Shown here in pieces: positions 25,398 to 34,370 of a DNA stretch of 64,000 nt. Both the position numbers and the translations under genes were made by a program. Each line of letters begins with the position of its first letter. The first letter of the stretch is position 1. The notes below the pieces were generated by a model. That model did not search any database. It was not told the DNA's origin and saw nothing but the letters and a program-made list of their open reading frames with translations. This DNA comes from Haloarcula japonica DSM 6131 (GTDB taxonomy: Archaea; Halobacteriota; Halobacteria; Halobacteriales; Haloarculaceae), in NCBI RefSeq assembly GCF_000336635.1, contig NZ_AOLY01000027.1, positions 1 to 64,000 on the forward strand, given 5' to 3'.

Positions 25398-27082
25398 TAG
25401 TCGTCATCCTCCTTGTGAGGCAAGCCGTCGCGGTACACATCCGGCCCTAATATATCGTCATCAGTTGCAAACACATCCCTGAGCGAGTCGTACGACTCGG
25501 ACTCATCGGACTCCGTGGTCTCGGTATCGTTCTCGTCGAAGTCGTCGTCGGAGAACGGCGGGTCTGAGTCAGACTCGTAGACTCTGGTATCGCCAGAGTT
25601 GATCTGTGTTTGGCGCTCCATCTTGGTTTGGCGCTCCATCTTCGTCTGGCGTTCGCTAATCGGAGTGTCGTCACTCTCGGAGTCACCAGACGAGCCAGAC
25701 GAGCCGGACGAGCTGGACGAACCACCGTTGGTGAATCGGCTGTTGAGGGGACTTCCACTGGACCCGCTCCCGCCGCTGGAGGGCGGTGAGCCACCAGATC
25801 CACCAGACCCGCTACTGCCACTGCCGCCGCCAGAAGGCGGAGCGGAACCGCCTGAGCCACCGGAGCCACCGCCGCCGGAGCCACTGTTGCCGCCACCTCC
25901 GGAGCCGGTGGGACTACTGCCGCCACCGGAACCGCTAGAACCCCTCTTCATGCCAGCGGGGTTAGCTGCCATCTGGCGGTGGACCATCTGGGCTCCCGTG
26001 GCAGCACTGCCGACACGCCCTTTTGCAGCGCCTGAGGCAGCCCGAATCGTGCCACCCGTCGCCATTGCTGCGCCGGGGCCACCGACCGCGCCAGCGCCGG
26101 CTGTCGCCGCTGCGCCACCAGCCGCCGCACCGATCTTGAGTGGCTTTTTGCCGCCGGCGAGCGCCTGTTCGCTGACTTGGATTGCCACACGGCTACTGCG
26201 CTGGATGAGGACCTTCTGAGACTTCGCCGCCAAGTACAGCGTCACGAGGCTGATGAACAGGGACAGGTCAGAAGCCAGTCCCCAGTTTGTCGCTTCAAAG
26301 CTCATGCGGATCAGGATCGCAGGCGGGATGCCCGCAGCGAGGACTCCGGGATATGCGCCGGCGACCTGTTTTGCCAGTCCCGAGAAGCGGTTCAGCGGCC
26401 AGACTTCGACTGCCCAGAACGTCGCAACCAGTGGCATCGACAGCGTCAGCAGGAAGACCAGCAGCCACCGAGTGATGAAGATGAACGCCGCCTTGAGGTA
26501 AACGTACAGTCCAACAACCATGAGGACGAGGAATATCCCAAGGCTGAGATCCGCAATCTGCTGGACTGAGCCAATTAGTGCGGCGATCTCTTCTTTCGAC
26601 TGACCGGAGCGGTAAGTCGCCTCACCGATAGCGTCGAAGAATTGTGTCCCTAGTGAGGCCACTGGGAGCCAGAAGAACAGCGAAAGGAAGGCAACTCCGA
26701 GGCGACGTAGGAGTTTCTTCCGGATAACAGGGTTCATTGACCCGTACCTGAGCCCAATCATCGCCAGAACAGAAAGCTGGATGCCGAGCGCTAACCCAAC
26801 GATTCCATCGAAGTAGATGCCTGAGATTAGCGAGTTCCACGGAGCATTGCTCGCCGACTCAAATGCAATGTCGACAGGGGCTGCTGAATTCGGTCCTTCA
26901 GGGGCAGGTGTCCCAACCATTGGATCGATAAGTTTCTCTAGAAACCCGTCGAGATAATCAACGATGTCCGATTTGAGTTGATCAAGGAAGCCACTGATAC
27001 CAGATGTAATTGCCGACGAGAGTTCTGCAACCACCCTCTCGGCAATCTCCTTCACGATTTCCCCAGCAATTTCCGTCTGCAT
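25397..27082 (-). CDS. VirB6/TrbL-like polytopic membrane protein
   Basis: A 561-residue protein. It has an N-terminal amphipathic region (1-75), then about six membrane segments between residues ~90 and 300 (for example near 95-112, 128-150, 182-205 and 210-228), the topology of VirB6/TrbL channel proteins. The C-terminal ~230 residues are a Gly/Ser-rich low-complexity tail with an M-E-R-Q-T-K repeat and an acidic end. It lies directly upstream of VirB4, as in bacterial systems. Assigned by topology and context. Confidence 0.78.
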   Translation of the reverse strand: MQTEIAGEIVKEIAERVVAELSSAITSGISGFLDQLKSDIVDYLDGFLEKLIDPMVGTPAPEGPNSAAPVDIAFESASNAPWNSLISGIYFDGIVGLALGIQLSVLAMIGLRYGSMNPVIRKKLLRRLGVAFLSLFFWLPVASLGTQFFDAIGEATYRSGQSKEEIAALIGSVQQIADLSLGIFLVLMVVGLYVYLKAAFIFITRWLLVFLLTLSMPLVATFWAVEVWPLNRFSGLAKQVAGAYPGVLAAGIPPAILIRMSFEATNWGLASDLSLFISLVTLYLAAKSQKVLIQRSSRVAIQVSEQALAGGKKPLKIGAAAGGAAATAGAGAVGGPGAAMATGGTIRAASGAAKGRVGSAATGAQMVHRQMAANPAGMKRGSSGSGGGSSPTGSGGGGNSGSGGGGSGGSGGSAPPSGGGSGSSGSGGSGGSPPSSGGSGSSGSPLNSRFTNGGSSSSSGSSGSSGDSESDDTPISERQTKMERQTKMERQTQINSGDTRVYESDSDPPFSDDDFDENDTETTESDESESYDSLRDVFATDDDILGPDVYRDGLPHKEDDD

Positions 27083-27084
27083 TG

Positions 27085-27921
27085 CTATGTCTCTGTCTCC
27101 GCTGGGGTTGCAGTGATTTCTTCTGGCTCACCGGCCAGAGATCGTTTGCAGCCGCTTGTGTCGTCATATCTGATGGGCAGGCTGACTGTAACTGAGTCGC
27201 TCCAGAGAAAATTGACAGTCAGTGCTTGATCGATCTCAACTATTTCACCTCTCTCATCAACTCTCCTACAATTACCTCCATGGTCTTCAAGAAGGAAATC
27301 AAATTTAACCACAGCGGTTTCGCTGGGCTTCACTGGAACGAAGCGATTGCTTTTCTCCTCACCATTCAGTAGTGTCTGAGATGCTGCATCTGTGCGTTTC
27401 CCCACGTTCCGCACAACCATCGCCAAGCTACCATCGACGAAGTCTGGATGTTCAGCCCCAGGGATAACCTCCTCAAACTCAAACGTAGTGCCCAGTTCGA
27501 GTGGGAGTTTGGTTTCGACGTCGTCACCACGGAGATAGAGCGTGTGCTGTCCCCGAGGCAGCGGTTCGTACGAATCCTCTCCTTCTGTTAGCGAGAGGCG
27601 TGTCCGGGTCTCGCCAGGACTGAAGTAGTCACTGGAGAACTCCCGACCGGACTCTGTGATGATGCTAACCGATGAGGGCTCAATCTCATCGGTCACAGCC
27701 ACTTCCAGAGCCAATTGACGGCCGTTCTCGACAATCTCAATCGACGTCTCTTCGATGTAGTCGGACTGCTCTTCTGGCGGGCCGGCGCTTCCACCGTCTC
27801 CGCCGCTATCATCAAACAGCCCGCCACTGCAGCCTGCAAGCGCGGCAAGGCTCCCGCTAAGGAGTCCAAGCACTGTTCTGCGGTCGATACTGCTGTTTCG
27901 TGGTATATCTTGCTTTGTCAT
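27085..27921 (-). CDS. Tat-exported lipoprotein of transfer operon
   Basis: A 278-residue protein with a twin-arginine signal (D-R-R-T-V-L-G at 13-19) and a lipobox (L-A-A-L-A-G-C, Cys31), followed by a Gly/Asp-rich spacer. It should be exported folded and lipid-anchored outside the membrane. The mature part is beta-rich, with R-G-Q-H-T-L-Y-L and P-G-E-T-R-T-R patterns, plausibly an immunoglobulin-like fold. It starts inside the upstream surface-protein gene by a 4-bp overlap, so it is probably part of the mating apparatus. Confidence 0.8.
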   Translation of the reverse strand: MTKQDIPRNSSIDRRTVLGLLSGSLAALAGCSGGLFDDSGGDGGSAGPPEEQSDYIEETSIEIVENGRQLALEVAVTDEIEPSSVSIITESGREFSSDYFSPGETRTRLSLTEGEDSYEPLPRGQHTLYLRGDDVETKLPLELGTTFEFEEVIPGAEHPDFVDGSLAMVVRNVGKRTDAASQTLLNGEEKSNRFVPVKPSETAVVKFDFLLEDHGGNCRRVDERGEIVEIDQALTVNFLWSDSVTVSLPIRYDDTSGCKRSLAGEPEEITATPAETET

Positions 27922-29978
27922 GGATTATACCAACCAACAAATTTGCCTCTCGTCCAGACGTCGTAGCCATACAGCGCCAGCACAGCCGGCAACACTGTCA
28001 GGAGCGTCACCACAGCGAGGTCGATGAACTCCGCAAGGTCTGGGAGATCGAGTTCATACGCGACCCGCTCTTGGGTGTCTCGCACTGGGACAGCACGCCC
28101 TTGCTCCCACCAGATCTGAGCCGGGCGATACGTGACTATCGCCGAGGAGACTTCGCCTTGGTCGACGGTGACCGTAATCTCATCATCGCCAGACAGTGAC
28201 CGTTCGACCCGGGACTGACCCGTTGCGACGGTAACGTTCCCTGCCGCAATCGGGAAGCCAGCCGTCGGTTCGACACGGACCAGCAGGTCCGTCGAGTTGT
28301 CGGTCGAGTTGACGACCTCGGAGGTGATATTGACCTCGCGGATTAGCGTCGGGTTCGTCGAGTCCGCTGGCTGTTCGATGCTGTTCCCGCGAACCAGTCC
28401 GTTGATCTCGAAGTTCTCTGTCCGGAGTTGTTCCGCACTCCGAATGGTAAACCGATCTGCCGTCGTGAACGTCTCCGAACGGTTGATCCGAATCTCCGGC
28501 GGGAGCGTCGTCCTGTTGGTTGCGTTCGCCGTCGTGTTCGCAGTCGCATTTGCCGGATACGTCGCTTCGAGCGATGGGACGAACCGCCAGCCGTCGGCAC
28601 TCTCGTTTTGGACGCGGTTGACCGTGACCTCTGGGCCTTCCGTCGTCCGGACAGCGTGGGTTTCGAGAGGTCGTACTGGCGTGGTCGTGTTCTCCGACCA
28701 GTTTTCCCAGCCCGGCGGTGAGCGAGTATAGAACCGCCACTTGCTCTGGACTTCGTATCCGCCATCGAACTGGACGCTCTGCCAGCTGCCGGGGATTACA
28801 GTCCCGATGCGATAGTCGTCGGTCGTGGCCCCTCTGCCGTTCGGCACGACGCCGGGCTCGACGACCATGGCCCGCTCGGAGAGATTTTCCACCTGGACTG
28901 TCCGTGAGTCCGTGACCGTCAGTTCGTACTCGTCAATCTCGTCATCGCCAATCTCCGAGATATTCGTCGAGATCGTCGTGACCAACTGGAGTTCAGTGGT
29001 TCCGTTGATCTCCGTGTAGTTGAGGGTGGGCTGGGCGGCAGTGCTGTTGTCCATCGCAGTGCCGTTGGCGTACAGCGTCGTGTTCGTCGACGTGTTCAGG
29101 ACGCGGAAGTCGTCCTCGAAGAACTCCGAGATGTACACCCGGTAGTCGTGGATGGCACGAACGGTCCCGTTCGGACGGACCAGCCGTTCCGTGCCTCCCT
29201 GTTGATGGACGACCGTCGATGGCTCGATGCTGAAGAACGCGACGTAGGCGTCACGAATCCAGAGTCCAGAGCGAGTGTCCGTGACGTTCACTGGGTGCGA
29301 GGCGTTCTCGATGCCAGTCCGGAACGAGTCGTGTTCGGGCCGGTTCCACAGCGTCGTGTTCGAGGGCTCGCGAGAAACCATATCTCCCGTGCATGAGGGC
29401 AGGACGGCCAGCGTGCCGTTCTCAGCCTCGGCCCGGTCAGCCCGTGTGAGGTTCGGATGATCGGGATCGCCAGACCACAGCGCACGGAAGAAGGTGTGGT
29501 TGTGGTTGTAGGACCGGTTCGGGGGCAGGACACCCGGCGTCGCGTTGTCCCCGACAGAGGCATTGGCCGGCGGGTTCGAGGCGTTCTCGTAGCACGAGAC
29601 TTTCGCGCTGAGGTTCTGCCTTGCTCCAACTTCGACGGACCTGTTTGCTTCTGTCTGGTTCGCCGCTGGCCCTCGATCAACGGACTCGTTGCCCTCGGTT
29701 CCGTTGGCTGTTGTCCTGTTGCCTGCTGGGTCTTGGACGCTAGATTCGTTGTTTTCGGTGCGATTCGTCTGTGTTCCCTTGCGGTTGGAGCCATTCGGTG
29801 CGGTGGCGTTTTGCTGGAGTACCCCCACGCCACCGTGACTCGTGTCGGGAAGGGAGTGTGCCGTCCCCCGCTCAATTTGGGCTGGGTTGCCACCAGCGGA
29901 CGCCGGCCCCGCAGCTGCGGCTGTCGAGAGCAGCGAGCAAAGGGCCGCGATCATCAGCAGTGAGCGGAGTGATGGCAT
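27918..29978 (-). CDS. Large secreted surface protein of transfer operon
   Basis: A 686-residue protein with a Sec-type signal peptide (MPSLRSLLMIAALCSLL, cleavage near A-A-A-G) and one C-terminal membrane segment (about 650-672) with a short charged cytoplasmic tail. The extracellular part is rich in Asn and Thr with dozens of N-x-S/T sites, consistent with heavy N-glycosylation. It could serve as an adhesin or mating-pair factor. No domain is recognised. It is the second gene of the operon, just after the pilin-like gene. Confidence 0.75.
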   Translation of the reverse strand: MPSLRSLLMIAALCSLLSTAAAAGPASAGGNPAQIERGTAHSLPDTSHGGVGVLQQNATAPNGSNRKGTQTNRTENNESSVQDPAGNRTTANGTEGNESVDRGPAANQTEANRSVEVGARQNLSAKVSCYENASNPPANASVGDNATPGVLPPNRSYNHNHTFFRALWSGDPDHPNLTRADRAEAENGTLAVLPSCTGDMVSREPSNTTLWNRPEHDSFRTGIENASHPVNVTDTRSGLWIRDAYVAFFSIEPSTVVHQQGGTERLVRPNGTVRAIHDYRVYISEFFEDDFRVLNTSTNTTLYANGTAMDNSTAAQPTLNYTEINGTTELQLVTTISTNISEIGDDEIDEYELTVTDSRTVQVENLSERAMVVEPGVVPNGRGATTDDYRIGTVIPGSWQSVQFDGGYEVQSKWRFYTRSPPGWENWSENTTTPVRPLETHAVRTTEGPEVTVNRVQNESADGWRFVPSLEATYPANATANTTANATNRTTLPPEIRINRSETFTTADRFTIRSAEQLRTENFEINGLVRGNSIEQPADSTNPTLIREVNITSEVVNSTDNSTDLLVRVEPTAGFPIAAGNVTVATGQSRVERSLSGDDEITVTVDQGEVSSAIVTYRPAQIWWEQGRAVPVRDTQERVAYELDLPDLAEFIDLAVVTLLTVLPAVLALYGYDVWTRGKFVGWYNP

Positions 29979-29985
29979 CGTATCT

Positions 29986-30486
29986 TCAGAATGGCGTCAC
30001 GCAGTCGGAAAAGCCGAAGCCGACGTTGTCCCCGAACTTTGTGATGAGCTCTGGAGCTACGATTGCCAGCACGACGACGCCGAGGCCAACCAGCGAGAGG
30101 ATGAGGTCCCGGCGGGCCTCGTTTTGCTGGTTCGGGTTGCCAGAGGCCCGCATATACGACAGGCCACTGCGACCGACGAACACCATCGTTGCTGGCAGGC
30201 CAAGACCAGCCAGCGCGCCAAAGACGACGTTGACGCCATCCTCGACAGCAGTGTTACAGTAGATGTTCCCGACGTCGGTCTGGCCCATCGCCGAGCCAGC
30301 AAACAGCGTGAGGATCAGCAGTAACTGCGTTGTCTGTCGCACGCCGGGCGTGAGCCACGCGTCAGCAAACCGCCGCTTCGCGTGCGTGTAGAGTGTTGGT
30401 TGTGCGGTCGATGCGTTCGATGCTGTGGTTTGTGTTGACATAGATATCTCTGTTTTTGCGGTCTTGCTTGCCCGCCGATTCCCCAC
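29986..30486 (-). CDS. VirB2-like pilin subunit
   Basis: A 166-residue protein. A long N-terminal leader with basic residues is followed by a hydrophobic segment (about 72-90, ending A-M-G-Q) that looks like a signal sequence. The short mature part has two membrane helices (about 106-125 and 144-160) around a small loop with R-A-S-G-N-P. That is the architecture of VirB2/TrbC pilins. GTG 30486 and ATG 30441 are both possible starts. TATAAG at 30519-30524 (minus strand) supports a promoter here, making this the first gene of the transfer operon. Confidence 0.75.
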   Translation of the reverse strand: MGNRRASKTAKTEISMSTQTTASNASTAQPTLYTHAKRRFADAWLTPGVRQTTQLLLILTLFAGSAMGQTDVGNIYCNTAVEDGVNVVFGALAGLGLPATMVFVGRSGLSYMRASGNPNQQNEARRDLILSLVGLGVVVLAIVAPELITKFGDNVGFGFSDCVTPF

Positions 30487-31026
30487 CGGTAATCCGCTGG
30501 TAGCGTTATGTTGGTTTTCTTATACAGTTGGTGAATTCTGTCTTGAATCCACCAGCATGTTATGACAGTGGGATGAACAAATAACTTGTGAACAGAATAT
30601 AACATTCTAGATTTTGACAGGCAGTATTTTACGTGAATGACGTAGTTTTACGCACCCATGTATACTCAGGCTGTGAAAAATATGTTTGGAAAGTATAATT
30701 AACTCAGTCACATGAAAATCCTGATACTGAAAGAATATTTAGAATATAGGCTATATATGTCATTATAGTTTCGGCTATACTGTCGGCAAAGTGAAAGGAA
30801 AAAATACATATAACCTGACTAGATATTGTCACATACAAGTGCAACGACTCAACAGGGGACCAGCGAGACGGGACCGCTCCCCGTCGACAGCTGGAGAGTC
30901 AATCGCAGATCGCTGGTCCACTCAAGACAGTCAACTAACTCTTGTCTGACGCGCGGCAGACAAACTAGCCGCGGTGTTTAAGACAGGAGCGGCCAAACCA
31001 AATCAACATCAAGCATACGAAAAACA
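30487..31026. other. A/T-rich intergenic region, candidate oriT/promoter
   Basis: About 540 bp between the divergent transfer operon and the 951-aa gene, strongly A/T-rich at 30520-30850. No gene is seen. Short inverted blocks (CTATATATG...CATTATAG near 30750-30770) occur. Position beside the transfer operon makes this a candidate region for the transfer origin. Confidence 0.4.
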
Positions 31027-31111
31027 CTCACCGCTAATCGGTGAGAGGCAGGACGCCGGGGTCGTTGGCGCGACCCCGGCTGAAAAGGTGAGCCTACTAT
31101 CGTTCTCACCT
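31027..31111. other. Triple-hairpin region with interchangeable arms
   Basis: Three consecutive perfect hairpins: CTCACCG/CGGTGAG (31027-31033, 31039-31045), a 10-bp stem GCCGGGGTCG/CGACCCCGGC (31055-31064, 31071-31080), and AGGTGAG/CTCACCT (31086-31092, 31105-31111). The arms of the first and third share the GGTGAG/CTCACC core, so they can re-pair around the central hairpin. A structured leader RNA or a DNA transfer/replication site are both possible. Confidence 0.6.
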
Positions 31112-31228
31112 ACTGCTTCTTGCCGTGATGAAATAAGCGTTGCGCCCGAACAGAGAGAGCCATCTCTGCGCTGTGTTTGGGCCTAGTCGCGTCGGCAGAT
31201 AGCTGTGAGACTGTCGTAATCGCCGGAC

Positions 31229-34084
31229 ATGACGAGCTTCGACGTTCGCCCCGAGGGGTCGATAGACCCTACCGCACGACTATCACTCGGCCCAGAGGCC
31301 ATAACGAGTCCTACGGCTCTCAATCGCGCCCTCTGGGAGCCCGACACGCAACTCTCGGATGCACTCTTGACAGCGCTACGCCAACTGGTCGCGGATGTGC
31401 CTCGCGACAAGTGGCGGGCGACACTGATCGAAGAGTGCGGTGTCACGGCACTTACTGACGAGATTCCCGGCACGGGAGACGAGTACCACTACGCGACGCT
31501 GGCCGCCCAAGCAGCCGACTCTCAGTTGCAGTGGTTCCGGCTGCTGGAAGTGTCTCGCCAGCTCGGTGGAGCAACATCTATCGGGACCCATTCATCGCTT
31601 GCTGATGTGCTTGAGGGGCCGATCACGATGCTTGAGGCCGCCGACGTCCAGCCAACGCTTGCCGTCGACGTGCGTGAGTTGTGGGACCTCTCTCGAACAC
31701 AACGCACGGCGCTGATCAAGTTTCTCGTCGAACTGAGTGTTGGTATCGAGATCGTCCTGACGAACGCGACGCCACGAGTCCAGCGACATCTCCTCTCCGA
31801 GTTTGATAAGGTGCTGCCGGCCAGCGTTATTCAGTCTCTGGAATCGTGCCTGCACGGGTCCGACGCCGTGACAACGCGAACAGAACAGCGCCGCCAGCAC
31901 GTCCGAAATCTCTTGGCCGACCGAGGGGCAAACCATGAGGACTGGAAGCGCCTCTACGCCGTCGCAGATGCCACAAAAGAGGAACTGACCTACGATGCTC
32001 TCCAAAGTCACACGCTCTTGGAGTGGTCCTCTCGCGAAGCGATACGCGCGTGGGTGAAGCGGATGGCTGACGCCGATCTGGTGAAATCCTATGGTACACA
32101 CGAACGGACTGTTCGCCTGCTGCCAGCGGGCTATGCGTTGCTGGATGAACACCCAGACTCCTCTCTCGAAACCTCGTCTGTCCCCTCTGATGGCGGTACG
32201 GGGCGTATTGACGAGAGCACGCAAGGAGTGGGTACCAGCCAGCGGGCCGATTCACCCGGCGTTACTGACCCCCCAAAATCTCCGCACAGTTCCGTGTACA
32301 CCCCAACCGCCAAAGGAGAGGAGGGGGACCGGCCCGACAGCGAGGCCGCGACCGCCACCCGCGGCGGCTCCAGCACCACGCCGTCCGTCTCGTTCCTTGA
32401 CGGTCACATCCACGACGCAGCGGTCTCAGCGGCCGCTCCCGGCGAAATCGCGCTCTCGTCCCGCACGGTCGACTCGACTGGGGACTCTCGTGGGGTCGGT
32501 TACTCATTCCTAGAGGAGCGCGACGAGGTCGTTGTTGAGGTTGAAGCAGCCGGCTACCAGGCCCACACACTGGTCCGTCTTTGTGCGGCGTTACTCTCGG
32601 AACCGGCGTTTCAGCAGGTCTTAACGCAGAACAGACTCGCTGGCGGGCCAGACCGGTCTGGTCTTGATGGACTCCCAGTGACTGACCCGTATCTACTCCG
32701 GGACGGCGGCTGTCTGGGCTACCTACGAAACCAAGACGCCGACGCGAAGGGGCTTCAATCCCGGCTTCGACAGGCTCGCGACGGCCTACTATCGATGAGT
32801 GTTGACGTCGACGTTGAGGACGACAGCAACGACGAGAACAACGGCCTGTCAATGTTGGCCCGGACCGCACACGGCCTGCTCGGCACTGTCTCTCGAATCT
32901 ATGATATGCTGGGGGTCGACATCACCCGTGTCCTCAAGATTCCTGAGTGGGCTGTCTCGGATGGCTGCCGCCGGGATCACCTCGCGAAGATGATCGCAAC
33001 CCAGACAGCCGTGTCCAGTCGCTACGGGCTCTATTCCGCGTATCGTGTCCTCTACGAGGACCGCACAGACAAGCGGTCCCAACTTCTCGCGACGCCTGAC
33101 GTCGATGCAACTGACCCAACCGGCGACACGACTGGCAGCTGGGTCTTGGCCGGGCCGACCGTCGATTCGATGCGCTCGCACCTCGAAAATCTTGACGAGT
33201 ATCTCGATCTTCAGGACGAGGCTGACGGGTTCTCAGCGTTCATACTGAATGTCGATATCGTCAACGGTGATCGTCGCGACGCCGTCGCCACTGCGCTGTC
33301 CCGGCAACTCAGCCTCAAATCGCTGAAACCGACCCGAGAGACGGTTTCGATCCTCCATGCACTGACGAGCGATGCCTTCGCTGCGGCACGGGCCGTCTCC
33401 TATCTCGGTGCCGAGACGGACCGGCCACGGAACCTCACGACCGAAGACATTCGGTATGCGCTGTCGATGCTCGATGCCGCCGAACTCTTGCCCGATATCG
33501 GCCCCCAGTCTGTCTCGGAAACCGTCGCGATACTGCTGGATGTCGATGAACCCCTGGCGACGGGTGACCTTGCCGACCTTCTGGACGTCTCGACACAGAC
33601 GCTTCGGAACAATGAGACGTACTTTGCCGACCTCGAGGCTGCCGGCGTCATCCAACGCGAGGATCTTGGGCCGGGTCGAGCGACGGAATGGCGGATTTGT
33701 CTCCCGTTCGGCGGCGAGGACAGCAGTTCGCGAGTTGCAACTCCTACCCCTGAGGTGGACACAAATGCCTACGGACCGCAGTTCGCCGACGAGATGGCTG
33801 TTATCGCCGAAGTTCTCTACGAACTAGGACACCGGGAGATCGACTACGGCGGTGAACTGACGCTGGCTGTGACAGGACGCGGTGATCGGTTCGACGAGTG
33901 GCTGGAGTTGCATCCAGATGTCAGGCCGGTGCTGTCGCCGGTCGCTCACCTGCAGGGGACGACGCTCGAAAAACTGACTGAGACGGGTGACACAGTCCGT
34001 TACCAACCCCCCAAATCGGTCGTGCTGGGGCTTGATCCCGATCCAACGACAACGCAGACTTCGCTCGTCAATTCTGCAAACTAG
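31229..34084 (+). CDS. Large winged-helix haloarchaeal plasmid protein (951 aa)
   Basis: A 951-residue soluble acidic protein without a recognised catalytic motif. One winged HTH-like region lies near residues 235-310 (L-T-Y-D-A-L-Q, then S-S-R-E-A-I-R-A-W-V-K-R-M), a low-complexity Ser/Thr/Pro/Glu linker near 310-390, and a second HTH near 775-810 (A-T-G-D-L-A-D-L-L-D-V-S-T-Q-T-L-R). Two DNA-binding modules suggest a regulator or DNA-architecture protein. It is divergent from the transfer operon and downstream of the triple-hairpin region, so control of transfer is an attractive but unproven role. Confidence 0.75.
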   Translation: MTSFDVRPEGSIDPTARLSLGPEAITSPTALNRALWEPDTQLSDALLTALRQLVADVPRDKWRATLIEECGVTALTDEIPGTGDEYHYATLAAQAADSQLQWFRLLEVSRQLGGATSIGTHSSLADVLEGPITMLEAADVQPTLAVDVRELWDLSRTQRTALIKFLVELSVGIEIVLTNATPRVQRHLLSEFDKVLPASVIQSLESCLHGSDAVTTRTEQRRQHVRNLLADRGANHEDWKRLYAVADATKEELTYDALQSHTLLEWSSREAIRAWVKRMADADLVKSYGTHERTVRLLPAGYALLDEHPDSSLETSSVPSDGGTGRIDESTQGVGTSQRADSPGVTDPPKSPHSSVYTPTAKGEEGDRPDSEAATATRGGSSTTPSVSFLDGHIHDAAVSAAAPGEIALSSRTVDSTGDSRGVGYSFLEERDEVVVEVEAAGYQAHTLVRLCAALLSEPAFQQVLTQNRLAGGPDRSGLDGLPVTDPYLLRDGGCLGYLRNQDADAKGLQSRLRQARDGLLSMSVDVDVEDDSNDENNGLSMLARTAHGLLGTVSRIYDMLGVDITRVLKIPEWAVSDGCRRDHLAKMIATQTAVSSRYGLYSAYRVLYEDRTDKRSQLLATPDVDATDPTGDTTGSWVLAGPTVDSMRSHLENLDEYLDLQDEADGFSAFILNVDIVNGDRRDAVATALSRQLSLKSLKPTRETVSILHALTSDAFAAARAVSYLGAETDRPRNLTTEDIRYALSMLDAAELLPDIGPQSVSETVAILLDVDEPLATGDLADLLDVSTQTLRNNETYFADLEAAGVIQREDLGPGRATEWRICLPFGGEDSSSRVATPTPEVDTNAYGPQFADEMAVIAEVLYELGHREIDYGGELTLAVTGRGDRFDEWLELHPDVRPVLSPVAHLQGTTLEKLTETGDTVRYQPPKSVVLGLDPDPTTTQTSLVNSAN

Positions 34085-34340
34085 AGAGCAATCCGCCGAT
34101 CTGGATGATTCCCTCTACGCGGTTGTGATTAGCGCGATAAGCACGACCAACAGTACTCAATCTGACTACCTGATTCAAATCCGATCCTCATTAGCTGTCC
34201 GCAACTAGGCGTCTCTGCTGCGGGAGATAGTTGTTGTGTGTGTGCAGTCTGAATTTTTTCGTGAGCCCTCCTTGGACGAATACGATTGATTTGTGCCCGG
34301 ATGATTCGCCAGAGAATAGATGTCCATCTGGAATCAGACA

Positions 34341-34347
34341 TATATAA
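34341..34347 (+). promoter_or_regulatory. TATA box for 34371 nuclease gene
   Basis: TATATAA lies 24-30 bp upstream of the ATG at 34371, the standard spacing for a haloarchaeal leaderless promoter. Confidence 0.65.
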
Positions 34348-34370
34348 TCGCCCTGTGAACCGACGTTCAG

